Shown: positions 1 through 6,696, counted from the stretch's first letter. The stretch is 9,832 nt of DNA from Flavobacteriales bacterium UBA720 (GCA_002297505.1 DBLQ01000040.1:1-9832); one strand, 5' to 3'. Notes: generated by a model from the sequence alone, not told the origin. Program-made: numbers and translations.

Positions 1-360
1 GCCGATATAGACACCCTCGCCCACCTGTGCCGAGTCGTGGAAAAATGAACCTTCTTCAATGCCAGTTTTTCTGCCCTGCATTTCTTGATAAAGATTCATC
101 AGAACCTGAAAGGAAAGGTAAGCATCTTCCACAGCAATGATAACCGGCTTGTAAGGCCTGTCCTGCAGCAGATTTTCGGAAACAATCAGAACTGCACAGT
201 CCGTATCATCCATAAAATGCGCAAAGCGACTCTGCCCCACAAAAGATAAATGACCCTGCTGACCGTTCTCTATCGGAGATACGCCTGTAATCACAGTTGT
301 TTGGTCTCCTATAATTCTTCCGTTGATTAATCCTGCAATCTGTTCTGCACTAAATTCCAT
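1..360 (-). CDS. lpxD: UDP-3-O-acylglucosamine N-acyltransferase LpxD, N-terminal part (3' end outside window)
   Basis: Not taken from a complete frame: reading the minus strand from the ATG at 358-360 gives 120 codons open to the window edge, beginning MEFSAEQIAGLINGRIIGD. LpxD transfers a 3-hydroxyacyl chain from acyl-ACP to the 2-amino group of UDP-3-O-acyl-glucosamine, the third step of lipid A synthesis, in the cytoplasm. The visible part matches the family's N-terminal uridine-binding domain: a leading helix, then a stretch with GHLSFVGQSRFAHFM around residues 41-55 and AVLIV around 61-65. From about residue 104 a phrase ending in SAQVGEGVYIG looks like the first hexapeptide turns of the left-handed beta-helix. 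The catalytic His and most of the beta-helix lie outside. It lies downstream of the HD gene with 64 AT-rich bases between them, and has its own -7-like box. In flavobacteria lpxD commonly precedes lpxC/fabZ and lpxA; that cannot be seen here. Confidence 0.9.
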   Translation of the reverse strand, partial: MEFSAEQIAGLINGRIIGDQTTVITGVSPIENGQQGHLSFVGQSRFAHFMDDTDCAVLIVSENLLQDRPYKPVIIAVEDAYLSFQVLMNLYQEMQGRKTGIEEGSFFHDSAQVGEGVYIG

Positions 361-366
361 AGTTTG

Positions 367-374
367 CAAAGATA
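367..374 (-). promoter_or_regulatory. Putative Bacteroidota -7 element before lpxD
   Basis: The minus strand reads TATCTTTG, a full match to the Bacteroidota consensus TAnnTTTG. Only 6 bases separate it from the lpxD ATG, so a transcript from here would have almost no leader. No convincing -33 TTG is visible at the usual distance, so the call rests on the -7 box and its position. lpxD may also be read from the HD gene upstream, since no hairpin terminator lies between them. Confidence 0.45.
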
Positions 375-424
375 AATATTTTATTAATTATCTTTTAATT
401 TTTTATAACGATTCAAAATTACTT

Positions 425-1648
425 TTACTTAGAATCCCATATTTCGCGCGGACAATAGAAAATGTATTTTTCCGTCGGATTCTCCATACAGCCGAAGAGA
501 ATCTGGTTTTCAGATTCTTCCAGTTTCAGCTTATTGCCTTTTTTATCCACAAGGTAGATGGGCTGCTTCTCGGTATCGTACGGCAAGAGCGTCCGGGAAA
601 TCTGCCCCACTAGTTCTTCACCATTATCAATTTTGAAAAAATGGTTGACTTTTGCGACATGTTCCGTAATGAACTCATCAGAAAAAGGTTTTGAAGAAAT
701 GATACTCTTTGGAAAATCCCGGTATATAACCGTCCTGCAGAGCCTTGACAAAATAAAATCGCTGCTATCCGTCCATACCTTGATGGCCTGAAACACATCC
801 ATATCGTCCAGCATTGTGAATCTTCTGATATCTTCTTCAGTCGCTTCTTCAAATTTATTTTTGATCAGGAAATATTTCAGATTTGAAGGTGCTTCCAGTT
901 CCAAATTTTGAGACACGAGATATTTGGCACGGTTTAGAATCTGCACCAGGATATGCTCGGCCAGGGCAGCAGTTTTGTGATAATAGACCTGCCAATACAT
1001 AAACATCCTGGCGGTTAGGTAATTTTCAATGGAATAAATCCCTTTCGCATCAATCACCAATTGTTCCTCGCTCACATTCATCATCGAGATGATGCGCTCC
1101 ACATTCACATCGCCTTCGGAAACGCCCGTGTAGAAGCTGTCCCGCTTCAGGTAATCCATCCTGTCTACATCCAACTGGGAGGTAATCAGTTGATTGAAAA
1201 ACATCCGATGGTACCTGCCCTGAAACATCTCTATCGCGAGATTCAGTTTTCCTTTGAATTCCTGATTAAGGCGATCCATCAACAGAATCGAGATTTTCTC
1301 GTGATGCCAGTCGTCCATCAGCATATTTTCCAAAGCGTGCGAAAATGGTCCGTGGCCAATGTCGTGCATTAAAATCGCCAGCATTGCCGCTTTTTCCTCA
1401 TCCTTAGAAATTTTGACACCTTTGAGCTTCAGGGTTTCCAGAGCCTTGAACATCAGATTCATGGCACCTAGCGCGTGATGAAATCTGGTATGTTTGGCGC
1501 CTGGAAAAATAAGGGAAAGTAATCCGGTTTGCGAAATCCGTCTCAGTCTCTGAAAATAAGGATGCTCTATAACATCGAATAAAATCTCGTGGGGAATTTT
1601 GATAAAGCCGTGTACCGGATCGTTAATGATTTTCAGTTTGTTTTGCAC
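425..1648 (-). CDS. HD-domain phosphohydrolase (YdhJ/SAMHD1-like, COG1078 type)
   Basis: A 407-residue protein, usual length for the family, with the metal-binding layout of HD phosphohydrolases related to dGTPases and SAMHD1. Visible motifs are TRFHHALGA at 54-62 (metal ligand probably H58), HDIGHGPFSH at 95-104 (H95 and D96) and DVDRMDYLKRD at 160-170, where D162 aligns with the fourth metal ligand and Y166 and D170 with SAMHD1 Y315 and D319. The N-terminal NDPVHGFI is also typical. The likely reaction is hydrolysis of a nucleotide, possibly a dNTP, but substrate cannot be read from sequence. The start is GTG at 1646-1648: an in-frame TAG lies two codons upstream, so no earlier start exists, and the next residues match the family's N-terminus. 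It precedes lpxD on the same strand and is divergent from the AT-rich gene at 1764. Confidence 0.9.
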   Translation of the reverse strand: MQNKLKIINDPVHGFIKIPHEILFDVIEHPYFQRLRRISQTGLLSLIFPGAKHTRFHHALGAMNLMFKALETLKLKGVKISKDEEKAAMLAILMHDIGHGPFSHALENMLMDDWHHEKISILLMDRLNQEFKGKLNLAIEMFQGRYHRMFFNQLITSQLDVDRMDYLKRDSFYTGVSEGDVNVERIISMMNVSEEQLVIDAKGIYSIENYLTARMFMYWQVYYHKTAALAEHILVQILNRAKYLVSQNLELEAPSNLKYFLIKNKFEEATEEDIRRFTMLDDMDVFQAIKVWTDSSDFILSRLCRTVIYRDFPKSIISSKPFSDEFITEHVAKVNHFFKIDNGEELVGQISRTLLPYDTEKQPIYLVDKKGNKLKLEESENQILFGCMENPTEKYIFYCPREIWDSK

Positions 1649-1670
1649 AATCTATAGGTGATGATTGATA

Positions 1671-1678
1671 CAAAAATA
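1671..1678 (-). promoter_or_regulatory. Putative -7 element for the HD phosphohydrolase gene
   Basis: The minus strand reads TATTTTTG, matching TAnnTTTG, 22 bases before the GTG start. The identical octamer stands before the lipid kinase gene, lysS and the plus-strand gene at 1764. No clear -33 TTG is seen; the region is AT-rich, so a chance match is possible. Confidence 0.5.
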
Positions 1679-1740
1679 GGGAAATTTAAATGGTTTTAAA
1701 ATATAAATGAAAAGAGTTTATATTAATCAAAAAGTTATTT

Positions 1741-1748
1741 TATTTTTG
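1741..1748 (+). promoter_or_regulatory. Putative -7 element for the AT-rich orphan gene
   Basis: The plus strand reads TATTTTTG, matching TAnnTTTG, ending 15 bases before the ATG at 1764. It lies downstream of an alternative in-frame ATG at 1707, which favours 1764 as the real start. With the HD gene's box at 1671-1678 it makes a compact divergent promoter region of about 115 bases. The -33 element is not evident. Confidence 0.45.
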
Positions 1749-1763
1749 ATTAATTATTACTAT

Positions 1764-2402
1764 ATGAATATTGACTATTTACAAATTTTAATATATTCGA
1801 TATTACCAACAACATTTGGAACTCTTTTTACACTCTACATAACTGAGAGAATAAAGGGAAGTGTTAAAAATAATTTTGACACAAGAATTGAAAAACTTAA
1901 AAACTCTCACAACTTAGAGATGTCAAAATTTCAAGCTGAGATAAATTCCTTGAAGGCTCGCGAGAATTTCAAATTTACAAAACTTCACGAGAGAAGATTT
2001 GAAATATTGGGATCTACATATAAATTAATTAATGAAGTCTTGTTAGAACTTCACAGATATATTAATCCAATAAAGTTTTTCGAAAAAGATAAAAACTTTA
2101 TTGATAATGACAATTCTTTACAAAAAAATTTTTTAAGTAAACATTCTGAATTTATTACCTATTACAATAATAACAGACTTTATTTTGATTTAGATACAAA
2201 AAGAATAATTGATAATTATTTGAAAGATGTCAATGAGGCATATGATTTATATAATGAACAACATTTTTATAGACAAATGGGAGAACGGCCAGATGGAGAA
2301 ATGATGAGGAAAGCTGTCCAGGCATTTAAAAATATTGAATTAAAGATTACACCAATAAAGGAAAATATCGAGATTAGATTTTCTGAAATCTTAGAAAAAT
2401 AG
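1764..2402 (+). CDS. Unrecognised single-pass membrane protein with coiled coil (212 aa)
   Basis: I do not recognise this protein. From the chosen start, residues 5-26 (LQILIYSILPTTFGTLFTLY region) form one hydrophobic segment. Residues about 30-68 are a charged, heptad-like helix, probably a coiled coil. Then comes FKFTKLHERRFEIL at 69-82 and a helical C-terminal part with YYNNNRLYF at 133-141 and charged helices to the end. No enzyme motif is visible. Together this suggests a membrane-anchored helical protein with its C-terminus probably in the cytoplasm. ATG 1764 is preferred over the in-frame ATG at 1707 because a -7-like box lies between them and the extra 19 residues would put a polar stretch before the membrane segment. 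Base composition is unlike the neighbours: sampled 60-base lines have 15-32 % GC against about 37-48 % in adjacent genes, suggesting transfer. It is the only plus-strand gene, divergent from the HD gene and convergent with the lipid kinase gene. Confidence 0.75.
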   Translation: MNIDYLQILIYSILPTTFGTLFTLYITERIKGSVKNNFDTRIEKLKNSHNLEMSKFQAEINSLKARENFKFTKLHERRFEILGSTYKLINEVLLELHRYINPIKFFEKDKNFIDNDNSLQKNFLSKHSEFITYYNNNRLYFDLDTKRIIDNYLKDVNEAYDLYNEQHFYRQMGERPDGEMMRKAVQAFKNIELKITPIKENIEIRFSEILEK

Positions 2403-2422
2403 CATCTGAAGTCGATAATTTT

Positions 2423-3271
2423 TCACACCAAAATCCTCAAACTCTTCGGCATCACTTTAATATGAATCGGTGATTTGATTTTCTTGAATTCACCGTCGAT
2501 GTGCCAGTTTTTTGTATTGACTTTAAACTCAATTTCCGATACCGGGAGATACGTGACATAATCGTCGTCTTTCAGCCGTTTGGTGAACATCCGGAACGCA
2601 AAAAAAGGCGAATAGGTCAGCGGAAATTTCTTAACCAAAACCAAATCTACCAAACCATCGCTCTTGCTTGCCATCGGGGCAATGTAGGCATTGTTGCCAA
2701 ACTGCCTTGTGTTGGCAACATTCAGCATCAGATATTTGCCGTTGTACACTTTATAATCATCCTGTAAAAACTTGATTTTTATCGGTTTATAATTGAAAAA
2801 AGTCTTGATGGAAACCTTGATATAATTCTTGAAACCACGGCTGGTCTTCTCGAATTCTTTTACAACTTTCCCATCGAATCCTGTTCCCGACACATTGATT
2901 GAAAAATTACCGTTCACCGTGAACGTATCAATAGCCTTCGAGTTTCCTGATCTTACTTTCCTCAAAAGTGTATCCAGATTCTTGTTAAAATGCGTCTCGT
3001 TAGAAAAACCATTACCAGAACCGGCGGGAAAGACCGCAAGAATTTTATCTGTATTGATCAGCTTCTGTGCCACCACGGAAATGGTACCATCGCCACCCAC
3101 TGCCACAAAGATGTCTACCTGGTCCCAATTGACACTGATGAAATCCTCGGTATCCTCCAGAGATCTGGATATCAAATAAAACGGATTTTCTATTCTCCTG
3201 GCCAGATTATCCAAAAAAGGCTGATAGTTTTTCTTGGCCGAATAAGGGTTGATGATAAAGGCAAATTGCAT
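2423..3271 (-). CDS. Diacylglycerol/lipid kinase, YegS/BmrU type
   Basis: A 282-residue member of the DAGK-catalytic superfamily, which uses ATP to phosphorylate a lipid hydroxyl (diacylglycerol or a related lipid) at the inner face of the cytoplasmic membrane. Visible motifs in order: FIINPYSAKK at 5-14; the nucleotide-binding GGDGT at 59-63; PAGSGNGFSN at 82-91, the place of the more common GTxNDFA; NVSGTGFDGKVV at 126-137; NNAYIAPMA at 193-201; SDGLVDLVLV at 204-213; and IDGE at 258-261, where D259 and E261 are the usual catalytic-site acids. All core motifs are present, so it should be active; the lipid substrate is unknown. The protein is near normal length, and ATG at 3269-3271 fits the family's start. 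It is transcribed from a box directly behind the terminator of the upstream pair and converges on the AT-rich gene with a 20-base gap. Confidence 0.88.
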   Translation of the reverse strand: MQFAFIINPYSAKKNYQPFLDNLARRIENPFYLISRSLEDTEDFISVNWDQVDIFVAVGGDGTISVVAQKLINTDKILAVFPAGSGNGFSNETHFNKNLDTLLRKVRSGNSKAIDTFTVNGNFSINVSGTGFDGKVVKEFEKTSRGFKNYIKVSIKTFFNYKPIKIKFLQDDYKVYNGKYLMLNVANTRQFGNNAYIAPMASKSDGLVDLVLVKKFPLTYSPFFAFRMFTKRLKDDDYVTYLPVSEIEFKVNTKNWHIDGEFKKIKSPIHIKVMPKSLRILV

Positions 3272-3276
3272 AAGTC

Positions 3277-3284
3277 CAAAAATA
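3277..3284 (-). promoter_or_regulatory. Putative -7 element for the lipid kinase gene
   Basis: The minus strand reads TATTTTTG, matching TAnnTTTG, with 5 bases to the ATG. It shares base 3284 with the terminator stem at 3284-3314, so the T-rich tail of the terminator doubles as the -7 box. Transcripts from it would be leaderless or nearly so. Confidence 0.45.
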
Positions 3285-3314
3285 AAAATACTCTGAGAAT
3301 TTCGGAGTATTTTT
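3284..3314 (-). terminator. Rho-independent terminator of the lipoprotein/DUF6526 pair
   Basis: A 10-bp inverted repeat: aaaaatactc at 3284-3293 pairs with gagtattttt at 3305-3314, with an 11-base loop that can pair further (G3295-C3303, A3296-T3302). The minus strand ends the stem with a T-rich tail continuing through 3277. The plus strand also has T7 at 3310-3316, so it could work both ways, but no plus-strand gene feeds into it. Confidence 0.75.
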
Positions 3315-3325
3315 TTAATTTATTT

Positions 3326-3354
3326 GAGGGGCTTCCAGAGCCTCAGCCTGGCAA
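3326..3354. repeat. Diverged intergenic repeat-like palindrome
   Basis: The plus strand contains ggcttccagagcctcagcct, which resembles the widespread intergenic element ggcttcgacaagctcagcct that I recall from many bacterial genomes. Bases gaggggct and agcctc at its left end can form a short hairpin with a 2-base bulge. A weaker inverted repeat, atcct at 3390-3394 with aggat at 3406-3410, lies between it and the DUF6526 stop. Whether it is repeated in this genome cannot be seen from one window. Confidence 0.4.
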
Positions 3355-3420
3355 CGCACATTATTTGACTTTTGATTATTTAAGTTGTAATCCTGTGACT
3401 CCCGAAGGATCATAAAAACA

Positions 3421-3867
3421 CTAAATTCTTTTATAGTCAGCATTCCAGTTTTTGATGTTTTGTTTGATGACTGCTGGCGGCCAATCATTTTGGGCCGTCT
3501 GATGCATGAGCTCCATCAGATCTTCATCCCGGGCAAATCTCAATGCAAAAATCTGCGCGTCTGAGAAATGATAAGTAGAATTCTCCAGCCGATTGCCGGT
3601 TAATGCAAAATAACGAAACTTAAACTCGTTGACAATAATCCTGTCCTGAAGTCCCAATGCATAATGCTGACGAAGCATAAAAGACAAAATGATGACAGAA
3701 AAAATGACCGCGGAAATCATCAGCCAAATCAAACTGATATCCCTCTCATCCACAGCATTATCCCAAAACTCGAACAATGACAATATGAGCAAAATCAACA
3801 TAGCAGGATAAAATACGAAATGATGCGGCGCGTAAAATTTGCGGTGATTTTTCAGATTTTGAGCCAT
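3421..3867 (-). CDS. DUF6526-type two-TM membrane protein
   Basis: A 148-residue protein of unknown function. A short polar N-terminus with NHRKFYAPHHF (7-17) is followed by two membrane segments at about 17-35 and 44-65. A polar domain follows, containing LQDRIIVNEFKFRYF at 73-87, ALRFARDEDLMEL at 108-120 and a closing AVIKQNIKNWNADYKRI. The order NH-R-F, two helices, LQDR, LRFA-D-EL and IK-IKNW-DY-R matches what I remember of the DUF6526 family of Bacteroidota; this is recall, not a search. The start codon sits 2 bases after the stop of the lipoprotein gene, so the two are co-transcribed and probably translationally coupled. The domain after the second helix is probably cytoplasmic. Confidence 0.8.
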   Translation of the reverse strand: MAQNLKNHRKFYAPHHFVFYPAMLILLILSLFEFWDNAVDERDISLIWLMISAVIFSVIILSFMLRQHYALGLQDRIIVNEFKFRYFALTGNRLENSTYHFSDAQIFALRFARDEDLMELMHQTAQNDWPPAVIKQNIKNWNADYKRI

Positions 3868-3869
3868 CT

Positions 3870-4658
3870 CTATTGTATTTTATATTGACTAACAAATTCC
3901 GGTTTCAGCTGGTCCTGGATATCCTTGAAATTTAAGATGATATACACTACGCCAGCCGCGTAAGCTGTGATTTCGTACTGATTGTAAACGAAGGTGATTT
4001 TATTCTGGTCGAAGAAAAAATTATTATTAAGTTCGATTTTATCTACCAGCATCATCTCCTTCTGTTCGGGCTGATCGAAATGATTTTTCAGAACAGCGTC
4101 CCACGCAGGATCGTTTGGATTTTTGAAAATATCAGCCTGCGAGATCACCCTATTATTCTTCAGATCGAAAGCTTTATAACTTTCAAAATAATAGCCATGT
4201 GCTCCGCCGGAATAGCCGCTGCCGAAATATTTTAAAGTCAAAACATTGTTTTGATTGGAAACCACTTTCATCGCCGACTCGTCTTCCCAGGTCTGTTTAG
4301 ATTCCGGTGTGTATTCCTGAGACTCATCTTTTTTGAGCGATTCAGTTTTATATTTTTCCAAAAGTGCCTTAAGAACCGGTTTGGAATATTCTTCCGCACT
4401 GATATTGGCCGGTTTATAGATGCTGTCCAGGAGCGTTTTATTTTGGATATCAGGAAAGATGAGCACTTGTTTTTCGAAAGACAGAGTCAGTGTTTTGGCC
4501 ACTTGCAGCGAGTCCTGAACTTTGACAGAATCGATCACGAATTCATTTTTGGTCCTCAGACTGTCTGATTTTGCAGTCTCCGAAACATTTTTGCTGCCGG
4601 TTTTGGAGCAGGAAATGAGCAAGATCCCGACAGACAGAACGCTAAATAATTTTTTCAT
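3870..4658 (-). CDS. RsiV/DUF3298-type lipoprotein
   Basis: A 262-residue predicted lipoprotein. The start is taken at ATG 4656-4658 rather than an in-frame ATG 24 bases upstream, because it gives a clean signal peptide: MKKLFSVLSVGILLISC with Cys17 in a lipobox (LISC). After a polar linker comes a region resembling the PdaC-like DUF4163 domain, then a DUF3298/RsiV-like domain recognised by FGSGYSGGAHGYYF, NRVISQADIF and, near the C-terminus, FVYNQYEITAYAAGVVYI. These domains occur in the anti-sigma factor RsiV of Bacillus, which binds lysozyme, and in many uncharacterised envelope lipoproteins; no sigma factor gene is adjacent here, so an anti-sigma role is not supported. It is separated from gyrB by a strong terminator and so should have its own promoter, though I see no TAnnTTTG before it. 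First gene of a pair with the DUF6526 protein. Confidence 0.85.
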   Translation of the reverse strand: MKKLFSVLSVGILLISCSKTGSKNVSETAKSDSLRTKNEFVIDSVKVQDSLQVAKTLTLSFEKQVLIFPDIQNKTLLDSIYKPANISAEEYSKPVLKALLEKYKTESLKKDESQEYTPESKQTWEDESAMKVVSNQNNVLTLKYFGSGYSGGAHGYYFESYKAFDLKNNRVISQADIFKNPNDPAWDAVLKNHFDQPEQKEMMLVDKIELNNNFFFDQNKITFVYNQYEITAYAAGVVYIILNFKDIQDQLKPEFVSQYKIQ

Positions 4659-4712
4659 AGTGAATGGATTTGATAATAGCAAGTTAAAAAATATTAGCGT
4701 GACGATAACAAA

Positions 4713-4739
4713 AAACCTTCCAAAAGAATTGGAAGGTTT
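4713..4739 (-). terminator. Rho-independent terminator of gyrB
   Basis: An 11-bp perfect inverted repeat, aaaccttccaa at 4713-4723 and ttggaaggttt at 4729-4739, with loop aagaa. On the minus strand the stem is followed by T6 (complement of 4710-4715, partly inside the stem). It begins 22 bases past the gyrB stop and separates gyrB from the lipoprotein pair. Confidence 0.88.
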
Positions 4740-4761
4740 GAATGTTTATATTGAAATCCAA

Positions 4762-6696
4762 TTAGGCATCGATTCTTGCATAAACTGCATTTTTTTCGAT
4801 GAATTCCCTTCTTGGAGGCACTTCGTCACCCATCAGCATGGAGAATGTGGAGTCGGCTTCCACAGCATTATCAATTGTTACCTGTTTCAAGATTCTGTGT
4901 TCAGGATTTAAAGTGGTTTCCCAGAGCTGCTCCGGATTCATCTCACCAAGACCTTTGTAACGCTGAACTTCGACACCTTTTCCGTCCGGAGACATTTCCA
5001 GTGTAAATTGTTCACGTTCTTTTTCATTGTAGGCATAAACCTTTTTGTTTCCTTTTTTCAAAAGATACAACGGCGGCTGAGCGATGTAGATGTAACCGTT
5101 CTCAATCAGTTCTTTCATGTATCGGAAGAAGAATGTCAGAATCAATGTTGAGATGTGGGAACCATCAATATCGGCATCGGTCATAATCACGATTTTGTGA
5201 TATCTTAGTTTAGCCATATTCAACGCTTTGGAATCTTCCTCTGTTCCTACAGAAACGCCTAAAGCTGTGTAAATATTCTTGATTTCTTCATTATCATAAA
5301 CCTTGTGAAGCATGGATTTTTCCACATTCAGAATTTTACCTCTCAGCGGTAAAATCGCCTGAAAATGACGGTCACGGCCTTGCTTTGCCGTTCCACCTGC
5401 GGAATCACCCTCAACCAGAAAAATCTCAGACTCGGCTGGGTCTTTGGAAGAACAGTCGGACAATTTTCCAGGAAGTCCGGAACCACCCATCGGCGATTTT
5501 CTCTGAACCATTTCACGGGCTTTCTTCGCCGCCTGTCTGGCTTTTGCTGCCAAGACCACTTTCTGGACGATGAGCTTTGCTTCGTTCGGATTTTCCTCCA
5601 GGAAATTCGTCAGCATCTCACCTACGATTTTATCAACCGCACCGGAAACTTCGGAGTTACCCAATTTGGTTTTGGTCTGCCCTTCGAACTGAGGTTCCAT
5701 TACTTTTACGGAAACAACGGCTGTCAAACCTTCACGGAAATCGTCTCCTGTAACTTCCACCTTTTCTTTGGCAGGAAGTCCCAATTCATCGGCATATTTT
5801 TTCAAAGTTCTTGTCAAAGCTCTTCGGAAACCTGCCAGGTGCGTTCCACCTTCGTGGGTGTTGATATTATTCACATAAGAATGGAGATTCTCGTTGAAAG
5901 ACGTGTTATAGCGCATTGCCACCTCCACCGGAATATCATCGCGCTCACCTTCCATAAAGATCACATGCTCCATAATGGACTCGCGGCTGCCATCGATGTA
6001 TTCTACAAACTCCTTCAATCCGCCTTCCGAATGGAAAACATCCGTTTTGAAAGAACCGTCTTCCAGCTTCTCTCTCTCATCCGTAAGCGTGATGGTGATA
6101 CCTTTATTAAGATATGCCAATTCTCTCAATCGGTTGGCGAGCGTGTCGTAATTGTAAACCAATTCGGTGAAAATAGAATCATCCGGCTGGAAAAACTGTT
6201 TTGTTCCTCTCTTATCACTGTGACCGATTTCTTCAACGCCTGTCTGTGCTTTTCCTCGAGAATAAACCTGCTGATAGACATTGCCGTCTCTGTAAACCGT
6301 GGTCACCATCTCGTTGGAAAGGGCATTCACACAGGAAACCCCGACACCGTGAAGACCTCCGGAAACTTTGTAAGAATCTTTATCAAACTTACCGCCAGCT
6401 CCAATTTTGGTCATTACAACCTCCAGCGCAGACTTCTGTTCTTTCTCGTGAAAATCGACCGGGATACCACGGCCATTGTCCATTACCTCGACAGCGTTGC
6501 CTTCTTTGATTGCGACCGTAATCGTGTCACAATAACCGGCCAAAGCCTCATCAATGGAGTTATCCACGACTTCATAAACCAAATGATGAAGACCTCTGAC
6601 GCCTACGTCACCAATGTACATCGAAGGACGCATACGAACGTGCTCCATGCCTTCCAATGCCTGAATACTACTTGCTGTATATTGTTTTTGACTCAT
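4762..6696 (-). CDS. gyrB: DNA gyrase subunit B
   Basis: A 644-residue ATPase and TOPRIM subunit of gyrase, which with GyrA introduces negative supercoils using ATP. The N-terminal GHKL ATPase shows EVVDNSIDEALAG (catalytic E42, N46), DNGRGIPV at 73-80 (D73, R76), GGKF with K103 and GGLHGVGVSCVNALS at 113-127. The second domain carries the usual NNINTHEGGTH. The TOPRIM domain has LVEGDSAGG at 427-435 (E429) and DADIDGSH at 507-514 (D507, D509, D511), and QRYKGLGEMNPEQLW near the end marks GyrB rather than ParE. R136, the site of aminocoumarin resistance changes in E. coli GyrB, is Arg here. R452 stands where E. coli has K447, as I recall for Gram-positive GyrB. Length fits the short class lacking the E. 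coli C-terminal insertion. A separate transcription unit between two terminators; its promoter is not obvious. Confidence 0.98.
   Translation of the reverse strand: MSQKQYTASSIQALEGMEHVRMRPSMYIGDVGVRGLHHLVYEVVDNSIDEALAGYCDTITVAIKEGNAVEVMDNGRGIPVDFHEKEQKSALEVVMTKIGAGGKFDKDSYKVSGGLHGVGVSCVNALSNEMVTTVYRDGNVYQQVYSRGKAQTGVEEIGHSDKRGTKQFFQPDDSIFTELVYNYDTLANRLRELAYLNKGITITLTDEREKLEDGSFKTDVFHSEGGLKEFVEYIDGSRESIMEHVIFMEGERDDIPVEVAMRYNTSFNENLHSYVNNINTHEGGTHLAGFRRALTRTLKKYADELGLPAKEKVEVTGDDFREGLTAVVSVKVMEPQFEGQTKTKLGNSEVSGAVDKIVGEMLTNFLEENPNEAKLIVQKVVLAAKARQAAKKAREMVQRKSPMGGSGLPGKLSDCSSKDPAESEIFLVEGDSAGGTAKQGRDRHFQAILPLRGKILNVEKSMLHKVYDNEEIKNIYTALGVSVGTEEDSKALNMAKLRYHKIVIMTDADIDGSHISTLILTFFFRYMKELIENGYIYIAQPPLYLLKKGNKKVYAYNEKEREQFTLEMSPDGKGVEVQRYKGLGEMNPEQLWETTLNPEHRILKQVTIDNAVEADSTFSMLMGDEVPPRREFIEKNAVYARIDA

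Noticed and set aside
323..613. Plus-strand frame of 96 codons overlapping the lpxD start and the HD gene end
   Set aside because: It covers parts of two well-supported minus-strand genes and shows no family resemblance.
2990..3415. Plus-strand frame of 141 codons across the lipid kinase gene start and the intergenic terminator
   Set aside because: It overlaps the conserved kinase motifs on the other strand and reads through a terminator hairpin and a repeat-like element; no recognisable protein features.
3870..4658. Anti-sigma factor role for the RsiV-like lipoprotein
   Set aside because: RsiV anti-sigma proteins have a cytoplasmic N-terminal domain and a TM helix beside a sigma gene. This protein begins with a lipoprotein signal and has no sigma gene nearby.
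4659..4682. Upstream extension of the lipoprotein gene to an in-frame ATG at 4680-4682
   Set aside because: The extra eight residues would precede a perfect lipoprotein signal peptide; the ATG at 4656-4658 gives the expected MKK start.
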